Positions 1-5,071 of a DNA stretch of 5,925 bases are shown in pieces. Every line of letters starts with the position of its first letter. Within the stretch, counting starts at the first letter, position 1. The notes under the pieces were generated by a model. That model was given only the letters and a program-made list of their open reading frames with translations. It was not told the DNA's origin and did no database searches. Source of the stretch: AWTP1-13 sp035253505 (GTDB lineage: Bacteria; Pseudomonadota; Alphaproteobacteria; Rhizobiales; Hyphomicrobiaceae); contig DATFCC010000421.1 in assembly GCA_035253505.1 (NCBI GenBank), positions 1 to 5,925 on the forward strand. Direction: 5' to 3'. The translations under genes were made by a program, and so were the position numbers.

Positions 1-29
1 ACAATGAAATCAAACGCTTCCTCTTGCAT
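1..29 (-). CDS. 5' end of a minus-strand gene, product unknown (partial)
   Basis: Only nine complete codons are in the window, read leftwards from an ATG at 29-27: MQEEAFDFI followed by a partial codon. The start is supported by a good Shine-Dalgarno sequence, AGGGGAG (minus strand, 40-34), four bases before the ATG. It is also supported by the position opposite the maoC-citE operon, which leaves a 160-nt divergent gap. The string FDFI, with the next codon beginning GT (Val if complete), is the kind of lead-in seen before an FAD-binding GxGxxG motif in GMC-type or other flavin oxidoreductases. This is a guess from ten codons and no product should be assigned. The bases to the left of the window would settle it. 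Confidence 0.5.
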
Positions 30-189
30 AGGGCTCCCCTTTTTACCGTCATCTAGTAACCGCCCGCGCAAGCTGTCCAGTGCCCGGGCCGCCTAGGTGC
101 CCTGCTGGTGAGCGAGGTCTGCGTGCGCTAGGCTGACGGAGGCGCGCGGGCTGTTGCGTGTTCGGGCAGGAAATCGGAGAGACGCATTC

Positions 190-645
190 ATGCAAGGGCT
201 GTATCTGGAGGAGCTCGAGGTCGGGCGGAAGTTCGTGCACGCGTTGCGCCGCACGGTGACGGAGATGGACAACACGCTCTTCTGCTGTCTCACCCACAAT
301 CCGCAGCCGCTCCATATCGATTACGACTTCGCGGCCAAGTCCGAGTGGGGCAAGCCGCTCGTCAACAGCCTCTTCACCCTCGGCGTCATGATCGGCGTCT
401 CCGTCAATGACACCACGATCGGCACCACCGTCGGCAACCTCGGCATGACCGACATCAAGTTTCCCAAGCCCGTATTCCTGGGCGACACGCTCAATTTCAC
501 GACGGAGATCGTGAACAACCGCGAGAGCAAATCGCGATCCGACGCCGGCATCGTCGAGTTCCTGCACAAGGCCTACAATCAGCGCGGCGAGCTGGTGGCC
601 GAGTGCCGGCGACAGGGCATGATGCGCAAGCGGCCGAAGGCCTGA
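190..645 (+). CDS. MaoC-family hotdog-fold enoyl-CoA hydratase (mesaconyl/itaconyl-CoA hydratase-like)
   Basis: A 151-residue cytoplasmic hydratase that should add or remove water across the double bond of a short, probably branched dicarboxylic acyl-CoA. The MaoC signature lies at residues 28-48, reading NTLFCCLTHNPQPLHIDYDF. His42 matches the catalytic His of (R)-specific enoyl-CoA hydratases, but the position five residues before it, normally Asp, is Asn37. The variant NPxPLHxD resembles, as I recall it, the mesaconyl/itaconyl-CoA hydratase branch of the family. The remaining hotdog features (KPLVNSLFTLG, FPKPVFLGDTL) are intact, and the length is normal for a single-domain MaoC protein. 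I chose ATG 190 because GGAGAG (176-181) lies eight bases upstream and the protein then begins at the conserved region. The in-frame ATG at 154 would add 12 non-conserved residues. The downstream lyase gene starts 5 nt after the stop, so the two are co-transcribed. The exact substrate is inferred from that pairing. Confidence 0.88.
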   Translation: MQGLYLEELEVGRKFVHALRRTVTEMDNTLFCCLTHNPQPLHIDYDFAAKSEWGKPLVNSLFTLGVMIGVSVNDTTIGTTVGNLGMTDIKFPKPVFLGDTLNFTTEIVNNRESKSRSDAGIVEFLHKAYNQRGELVAECRRQGMMRKRPKA

Positions 646-650
646 CGCCC

Positions 651-1532
651 ATGCGCTCCTTGCTGTTCATCCCAGGCGACGACGAGAAGAAGCTCGCCAA
701 GGGCGCCGGTTCGAGGGCCGACGCGCTGATCATCGACCTGGAGGATTCCGTCAGCGCCCCGCGCAAGGAGGCGGCGCGCAGCCTCACGTCGCAATACATC
801 GCGTCGACACGGGAGCTGGCCGCGCGGCCCCTCCTCTATGTGCGCATCAACGCGCTCGATACGCCGCACTGGGAGCGCGACCTCGCCGGGGTTGCCGGCA
901 GCCGTCCCGACGGGGTGCTCCTGCCCAAGGCCCGCTCCGGGGCTGACGTGCACACCCTGTCGATCGCGCTGAACCATGCCGAGGAAAGGGCGGGAGCGGC
1001 AAAAGGCTCGACGCGGATCATTGCCATCGTGACCGAGGTGCCGATCTCGCTCCTGCAGATGCACACCTATGTCGGGGCGAGTTCGCGTGTCGAGGGCCTG
1101 AGCTGGGGTGCGGAGGACCTGTCGGGCGTGATCGGTGCTCACGCCAACCGCGAAGCCGACGGGCGGTGGACGTCTCCCTACCAGCTTGCCCGCAACATGT
1201 GCCTGTTCACGGCGTCAGCGGCGGAGACACAGCCCATCGACACGGTGTTCGTCAATTTCCGCGATGCCGCGGGATTGCGGGCGGAGGCCGTGGAGGCGAT
1301 GCGTGACGGGTTCACCGGCAAGATGGCCATTCACCCCAACCAGGTGGAGATCATCAACGAAGTTTTCACGCCGACGGCAGAGCAGATCGCGGTGGCGGAA
1401 GAGGTCGTGAAGGCGTTCGCCGACAACCCGCAAGCCGGTGTGCTCGGCATCCGCGGGCAGATGGTCGATCGTCCTCACCTGGCGCGCTCCGAGCGCATCC
1501 TGGCCCGCGCCAGAGCGGCGGGCCGCGCGTAG
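651..1532 (+). CDS. HpcH/HpaI-CitE family CoA-ester lyase, citramalyl-CoA lyase (CLYBL)-like
   Basis: A 293-residue TIM-barrel lyase of the citrate lyase beta-subunit family, expected to cleave a 3-hydroxyacyl-CoA such as citramalyl-CoA to pyruvate or glyoxylate plus an acyl-CoA, with Mg2+. In order it shows FIPGDDEKK (6-14), the IDLED motif (28-32), VRIN, LLPKA, a metal-ligand glutamate in TEV (Glu129), GAEDL with Glu155/Asp156, VNFRDAAGL, and GFTGKMAIHPNQ near the C-terminus. The last two blocks and the final GQMVDRPHL resemble mitochondrial CLYBL more than CitE of the citrate lyase complex, and no citrate lyase alpha or gamma subunit is nearby. Start ATG 651 follows the maoC stop by 5 nt, with a weak GAAGG (636-640) upstream. 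An earlier in-frame ATG at 603 lies inside maoC and precedes the conserved N-terminus, so I did not use it. Malyl-CoA or methylmalyl-CoA specificity cannot be excluded. Confidence 0.88.
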   Translation: MRSLLFIPGDDEKKLAKGAGSRADALIIDLEDSVSAPRKEAARSLTSQYIASTRELAARPLLYVRINALDTPHWERDLAGVAGSRPDGVLLPKARSGADVHTLSIALNHAEERAGAAKGSTRIIAIVTEVPISLLQMHTYVGASSRVEGLSWGAEDLSGVIGAHANREADGRWTSPYQLARNMCLFTASAAETQPIDTVFVNFRDAAGLRAEAVEAMRDGFTGKMAIHPNQVEIINEVFTPTAEQIAVAEEVVKAFADNPQAGVLGIRGQMVDRPHLARSERILARARAAGRA

Positions 1533-1538
1533 ATCGTC

Positions 1539-1565
1539 GCTGCGGCGGCAGCTCCGCAGTTTCTT
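1539..1565 (+). terminator. Probable rho-independent terminator after the maoC-citE operon
   Basis: Starting 7 nt after the lyase stop codon, CTGCGG (1540-1545) pairs with CCGCAG (1554-1559) around an 8-nt loop, extended by a G-T wobble at 1539/1560. TTTCTT (1560-1565) follows. The stem is short but GC-only except for one A-T pair, and it sits between two convergent genes. The minus strand has no T-tract after the stem, so this would serve mainly the plus-strand operon. Confidence 0.45.
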
Positions 1566-1582
1566 CGCGGTATGCTGTGCGG

Positions 1583-2239
1583 CTATTCGGCGGCCTTGAC
1601 GCGGATTCTGGCCATCGCCTCCTCGACGGAGGGCCGATCGATGGCGAACATCGTCTCGGGTGTGACGACCGCGTAGTCCATGTAGCCGAGCCGGCCGATG
1701 GGCCGCATGGCGCCGGTGTCGACCATGCCGTCCTTGATGAAGCGGTCGTCGATGTAGACGCCCACTACCTGTCCGAACACCACCCAGTTCCTGACCTCGC
1801 CGCCGGGATGCAGGGGTGGCAGCTCGACGGTCTTCCAGAACTTGCATTCGAGCGCGGCGGGGCTTTCCTTCACGCGCGGCGCCTTGACGAGGCGGCCGGG
1901 CACGGCAGTCAGGTCGCCGATCGGAAACTCGTCGACGCCGTAGGGCACGGAGGCCGAGGTCATGTTCATGTTGTCGCGCAGGTCCCAAGTGGAGAGCGAG
2001 CAGGTGAACTCGCCCGTTTCCTCGGCGTTCCTGATCGAGTCCTTGCGCCCCGAGGAGCTGAACATCACGTAGTGCGGCTTCTCGCCGACGGCATTGAAGA
2101 AGCTGTAAGGCCCGATGTTGCAGATGCCGTCGCGGCCGATGGTCGAGATCCAGCCGATCGGCCGTGGCCCCACGATGGCCTTGAAGGGATCGTGCTTCAG
2201 GCCGTGCTTGTTCTCGATGGTCTCATAGAACACTGGCAT
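1583..2239 (-). CDS. Flavin reductase-like, FMN-binding split-barrel protein
   Basis: A 218-residue cytoplasmic flavoprotein of the flavin reductase/DIM6-NTAB type (flavin_reduct domain). Members bind FMN and either reduce free flavin with NAD(P)H for a partner oxygenase or act as flavin-dependent oxidoreductases. Family blocks visible in order are GPRPIGWISTIG (24-35), the CNIGPYSFFNAV segment just after it, VMFSSSGRKDSIRN, TGEFTCSLST and NMTSASVPYGVDEF. The C-terminal part holds VVFGQVVGVYIDDRFIKDG and GRLGYMDY, as in full-length members. Start ATG 2239 is preceded by AAGGAG with only two bases between, tighter than optimal, but no other start fits the conserved N-terminus. It is the second gene of a minus-strand pair, 19 nt after the nitroreductase stop. 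The sequence does not identify a partner monooxygenase, so the substrate is unknown. Confidence 0.87.
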   Translation of the reverse strand: MPVFYETIENKHGLKHDPFKAIVGPRPIGWISTIGRDGICNIGPYSFFNAVGEKPHYVMFSSSGRKDSIRNAEETGEFTCSLSTWDLRDNMNMTSASVPYGVDEFPIGDLTAVPGRLVKAPRVKESPAALECKFWKTVELPPLHPGGEVRNWVVFGQVVGVYIDDRFIKDGMVDTGAMRPIGRLGYMDYAVVTPETMFAIDRPSVEEAMARIRVKAAE

Positions 2240-2240
2240 T

Positions 2241-2248
2241 TCTCCTTT
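2241..2248 (-). promoter_or_regulatory. Ribosome binding site of the flavin reductase-like gene
   Basis: Read on the minus strand this is AAAGGAGA, leading into the ATG at 2239 with a spacer of only two bases after AAGGAG. It lies in the 19-nt gap between the two flavoprotein genes and fixes the start of the second one, ruling out the long N-terminal extension otherwise open in that frame. Confidence 0.6.
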
Positions 2249-2258
2249 GCGTATCCGG

Positions 2259-2834
2259 TCAGCCGTTCCAGCGCGTGACGATCTTGGCAAGCTGGGGACG
2301 ATCGCGATCGGGCTGCGTTTCCTTGGCGGTGCCGATATAGACGAAGCCCGCGACGCGTTCGTTGGCTGCCAGCCCGAGTGCGGCGCGCACGCCGGGACTG
2401 TATGAGTACCACTCAGTGATCCAGCAGGTGCCGAAGCCCATGGCATTGGCGGCGAGGCACAGGTTGAAGCAGGCCGCGCCGCACGAGAGGATCTGCTCCC
2501 ATTCCGGCGCTCCCGGGTTGGGTGTCGCGCGCGATATGACCGCGACAACGACAGGCGCCCGCAGCAACCGTGTCCGTTCCAGCTCGAGTCGGGCTGCCGA
2601 CGGCGTCTCCTTCTCCTCGGCCAGGCATGCCTTCAACAACACCCGGCCGAAGGTGCCGCGCGCGTCGCCTTCGAAGATGATGAACCGCCAGGGCTCGAGT
2701 CGCTTGTGGTCGGGCACCCGCGCGGCGGCCGTCAGGATGGTCTCGAGCTGACGCGCGTCGGGGCCGGGCTCGGTCAGCAGAGCTGCTTTCGCCGACCGGC
2801 GCTTCAGCAGCAGCTCTAAGGTTTCCTGGCTCAT
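2259..2834 (-). CDS. YdjA-like FMN-dependent nitroreductase
   Basis: A 191-residue member of the small nitroreductase family, close in length and pattern to E. coli YdjA (183 aa). These are FMN enzymes, usually dimers, that reduce nitro compounds, quinones or other electron-poor substrates with NAD(P)H. The N-terminal FMN phosphate-binding RRS is at 12-14 within LELLLKRRSA. PDHKRLEPWRF (41-51) matches the YdjA block APDHKSMQPWHF. WEQILSCGAACFNLCLAANAMG forms the central helix, and the C-terminal GFGTCWITEW and VAGFVYIGT blocks are present. ATG 2834 aligns with the YdjA N-terminus and has a modest GGA eight bases upstream; ATG 2843, three codons earlier, is the alternative. The gene is first in a two-gene operon with the flavin reductase-like gene and divergent from the VWA gene. 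The physiological substrate cannot be read from the sequence. Confidence 0.9.
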   Translation of the reverse strand: MSQETLELLLKRRSAKAALLTEPGPDARQLETILTAAARVPDHKRLEPWRFIIFEGDARGTFGRVLLKACLAEEKETPSAARLELERTRLLRAPVVVAVISRATPNPGAPEWEQILSCGAACFNLCLAANAMGFGTCWITEWYSYSPGVRAALGLAANERVAGFVYIGTAKETQPDRDRPQLAKIVTRWNG

Positions 2835-2926
2835 GACAGGCATCCGGTGTCGCCCAGCGGAACATGCTCGACCGATGTCTGCCGGTCCGGTGAGCAAGGC
2901 CCTCGCTAAGGCCGCTGCTCCGCGAG

Positions 2927-2932
2927 TACAAT
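2927..2932 (+). promoter_or_regulatory. Candidate -10 element for the VWA gene
   Basis: TACAAT matches five of six bases of the sigma70-type TATAAT. It lies in the 139-nt divergent gap between the nitroreductase and VWA genes, about 42 nt before the VWA start codon. No convincing -35 hexamer exists at the expected distance; the closest positions read TCGCTA or CGCTAA. The assignment rests on the -10 and its location alone. Confidence 0.3.
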
Positions 2933-2973
2933 GGGCAGGTTCCGGTTGCAAGCACAGATGGGCGGCACCAGCC

Positions 2974-4968
2974 ATGTGGAACGGCCAGCGGAGCCAGTTT
3001 CTGCTTTTCCTGTCGTGGGTGGCCGGTGTGGCGTTCTTAGCCGCGCCGGCTGCCGTCCGTGCCCAGGAGCCTGCATCGGTGATCATCGTGTTCGACGGCT
3101 CCGGGTCCATGGCCGGGACCATCGAAGGCGGCAGAGCCAGCAAGGTGGCCATGGCCCGCGACGCCGTCAGGCGGGCTTTGCCGGCGGTCAATCCGAAGAC
3201 GCGGGTGGGCCTTCTCACGTTCGGGCACCGGCGCGGCGATTGCGGCGATATCGAGATGCTGCGGCCGCTGGAGCCGCTGGATGCGCAGCGCCTCGGCGAC
3301 AGCCTGGAGCGCGTGAACCCGCGCGGTCGTGGGCCGGTGGCAAATGCCCTGAGGGAAGCGGGCAAGGCGTTCGATGCGCAGTCGGGCAGGCGGGCGATCG
3401 TGCTCATCCATGATGACAACGACAACTGCCAGCAGAACGTTTGTCAGGCGGCGGAGGAGTTGCGGCGCGCGGGCATCACCGTGAACGTGGTGGGGCTCGG
3501 GTTGAAACCCATGGATGCCGCAGCCATGGCTTGCTTGCCGCAAGTCACGGGCGGACGGATCCTCAACGTGCGGACCGCAGAGCAGATCAACATAGGCGTC
3601 GAGGAGATGCTGCGCGTCGCGGAGAACGAAAACCCTCAGTTCCAGCGGCAGCCGGGCGCGGGCGCGGCGCGTCCGGGCCCCCAGGCGGAAGCGGTGCCCG
3701 GGGCTGTGCCGCCGATTCCAGCCGATGGCCCTGCCGGCATCTACCTGCGGGCGCTGCTCACGGCGGGTGCCGAGCCGATCGGATCACCCTTGCATTGGAC
3801 CGTGGTTGAGGAGGGCAAGCCCGACAGTGTGGTGTTCGCGGGTCGTGCCGCCAATCCCTATGTGGCAGCCGCGCCTGGCCGGTACGTCGTAGAGGCGCGC
3901 GATGGCCCGATCGTGTCCAGTCTTGCCGTGGAGGTGGGCGACAAGCGGCCAACTCCGGCGCTCGTGGTGCTCAACGCCGGCACCCTGACGATCAAGGCCC
4001 AGGCGCAGAAGACCGCCGCGCCGCTTGGCGACGCCATCGTCACGGTTCGGGACGCCGGACAAGGTGGCGACGCTGCCGGCGCGCCGGTGGCCGTCTTCAA
4101 GGGCGGCGAAGGCCAGCTGTTGCTGCCCGCTGGCCGCTACCTCGTGCGTGTGGAGCAGGGTGCGGTGCGCGGGGAGCGGGCAGTCGTGGTGCCCGCCGGC
4201 AGTCAGGGCCGGCTGGAGGTTCCGCTCAACGCCGCGCGCGTGCTGTTGACGGCCGCGGGCAGCGAGACCGGCCCGTCGAGCGAGCCTCTCGTCTTCAGCG
4301 TGGTGGAAGACGATCCCGATGCGCCCAAGGGCCGCCGCGAGGTCGCGCGGTCGGCTGCCAGGCAGGCTGATTTCGTGCTTCCGCCTGGAACCTACCATGT
4401 CGTTGCGCGACAGGGGCGCGTCGAGGCGCGAGAACGCCTTGCCGTCGGCCCCGGCGATGTCGTTCGCCGCTCGCTCAATCTGGTCGCGGGCCGCCTGGCT
4501 CTCAGCACAAAGCCTGCGGCCAATGTCGCGGGCGAGCCTGTCTCCTACCGCGTGGAACGCCTCGATGGCCCCGTTCCCGATGTCATGACAACGAGCCGCG
4601 CCTCGCCAACCCTGGTGCTGCCGGGCGGCCGCTACAGGGTGGAGGGGCGCTACGGCGCCATGAATGTGCGCGCCACGCGCGATGTCGAGGTCAAGGCAGG
4701 GCAGACGCAGCAGATCGTCCTGGAGCCGCAGGCGGCGGCCCTCAAGTTGCGCCTCGTGTCCGGCGGCAGTCCCATAGTCGGCGAGGTGCTCTGGGACATA
4801 CGGGATGAGAGCGGGGCCACCGTGTGGACCACGGGCCAGTCCGAGCCCGGCGCCATCCTGCAGGCCGGCCGCTACAGCGTGCGCGCCGAGACGCGCGAAA
4901 AGCGCTATGACCGGGCCGTCGAGCTGCGCCCGGGAGAATCGCGCGTGCTGGAAATGACGGCCGACTGA
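2974..4968 (+). CDS. Secreted VWA-domain protein with five tandem beta-sandwich-like modules
   Basis: A 664-residue exported protein of unknown function. A signal peptide covers residues 1-30 (Arg in the n-region, a hydrophobic core from about 9 to 27, predicted cleavage VRA|QEP). A von Willebrand factor A domain covers about 34-216. Its MIDAS start is intact in VIIVFDGSGSMAG (Asp41, Ser43, Ser45), but the usual MIDAS Thr is Gly120 (RGRGPVANAL) and the usual TDG is HDD (146-148). The protein's only cysteines, 90, 152, 157 and 187, all lie in this domain and could form disulfides in the periplasm. A Pro/Ala/Gly-rich linker (about 220-254) leads to five modules of 80-85 residues running to the C-terminus. 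There is no C-terminal membrane segment, so the mature protein should be soluble in the periplasm or exported. ATG 2974 was chosen for the clean signal peptide. The frame stays open upstream to 2833, but that would bury the signal behind 47 residues and overlap the nitroreductase. The next gene encodes the same modules without VWA. Confidence 0.88.
   Translation: MWNGQRSQFLLFLSWVAGVAFLAAPAAVRAQEPASVIIVFDGSGSMAGTIEGGRASKVAMARDAVRRALPAVNPKTRVGLLTFGHRRGDCGDIEMLRPLEPLDAQRLGDSLERVNPRGRGPVANALREAGKAFDAQSGRRAIVLIHDDNDNCQQNVCQAAEELRRAGITVNVVGLGLKPMDAAAMACLPQVTGGRILNVRTAEQINIGVEEMLRVAENENPQFQRQPGAGAARPGPQAEAVPGAVPPIPADGPAGIYLRALLTAGAEPIGSPLHWTVVEEGKPDSVVFAGRAANPYVAAAPGRYVVEARDGPIVSSLAVEVGDKRPTPALVVLNAGTLTIKAQAQKTAAPLGDAIVTVRDAGQGGDAAGAPVAVFKGGEGQLLLPAGRYLVRVEQGAVRGERAVVVPAGSQGRLEVPLNAARVLLTAAGSETGPSSEPLVFSVVEDDPDAPKGRREVARSAARQADFVLPPGTYHVVARQGRVEARERLAVGPGDVVRRSLNLVAGRLALSTKPAANVAGEPVSYRVERLDGPVPDVMTTSRASPTLVLPGGRYRVEGRYGAMNVRATRDVEVKAGQTQQIVLEPQAAALKLRLVSGGSPIVGEVLWDIRDESGATVWTTGQSEPGAILQAGRYSVRAETREKRYDRAVELRPGESRVLEMTAD
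3739..4965 (+). repeat. Five tandem protein modules of 80-85 residues within the VWA protein
   Basis: Each module has a central turn of the form (A/P/G)-G-(R/T)-Y-x-V followed by a charged strand, a V-x-x-G turn and a hydrophobic closing strand. The turn glycine falls at residues 302, 387, 472, 552 and 632, giving intervals of 85, 85, 80 and 80 residues. Examples are APGRYVVEARDG, LPAGRYLVRVEQG, LPPGTYHVVARQG, LPGGRYRVEGRYG and LQAGRYSVRAET. The pattern resembles carboxypeptidase-regulatory-like or PEGA beta-sandwich units, but the PEGA tetrapeptide itself is absent. At DNA level only short stretches are identical (GGCCGCTAC at 4132, 4627 and 4867), so the duplications are old. Confidence 0.8.
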
Positions 4969-5001
4969 GGGCACGCAGCCGGGCTGTGAACAAGGCGTCG
5001 C

Positions 5002-5021
5002 CAAGGCATACGTTTGCCTTG
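5002..5021 (+). other. Hairpin 1 in the gap between the two secreted-protein genes
   Basis: CAAGGCA (5002-5008) and TGCCTTG (5015-5021) form a perfect 7-bp stem with a 6-nt loop, 33 nt after the VWA stop. Only ATTTG follows, so it is a poor intrinsic terminator. It could be an attenuator or an mRNA 3'-end stabiliser, or arise by chance. It lies upstream of the second gene's start codon. Confidence 0.4.
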
Positions 5022-5031
5022 ATTTGCTGGC

Positions 5032-5049
5032 GTCGTTGCTGGAAACGAC
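5032..5049 (+). other. Hairpin 2 in the gap between the two secreted-protein genes
   Basis: GTCGTT (5032-5037) pairs with AACGAC (5044-5049) around a 6-nt loop, ending 22 nt before the downstream ATG. No T-tract follows. Together with the stem at 5002-5021 it gives two similar small hairpins in one 103-nt spacer. The structure alone does not show whether it regulates the downstream gene. Confidence 0.35.
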
Positions 5050-5071
5050 TCGGGGCACGCGAAAACGAACG

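Noticed and set aside
53..79. Possible minus-strand promoter (TGGACA, 15-nt spacer, TACTAG) for the gene at the left edge
   Set aside because: The -10 matches only three of six bases and the spacer is too short to be convincing.
80..102. Direct repeat GTGCCC (80-85 and 97-102) in the divergent gap before maoC
   Set aside because: Six-base copies in GC-rich DNA are expected by chance; there is no symmetry or spacing typical of a known operator.
1215..1988. 257-codon minus-strand open frame
   Set aside because: Arg-rich shadow covering the end of the lyase gene and part of the flavin reductase-like gene in the wrong frame; no recognisable domain.
1577..2278. 233-codon plus-strand open frame opposite the flavin reductase-like gene
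   Set aside because: The minus-strand frame has clear family motifs and a ribosome binding site; the plus-strand translation is rich in His/Asp/Val and matches nothing I recognise.
2880..2891. CCGGTCCGG near-palindrome in the nitroreductase/VWA divergent gap
   Set aside because: Too short and too GC-biased to call an operator without comparison to related genomes.
2833..2973. 47-residue N-terminal extension of the VWA protein
   Set aside because: It would place the signal peptide internally and overlap the nitroreductase start; the segment is compositionally poor and contains the candidate -10 element.
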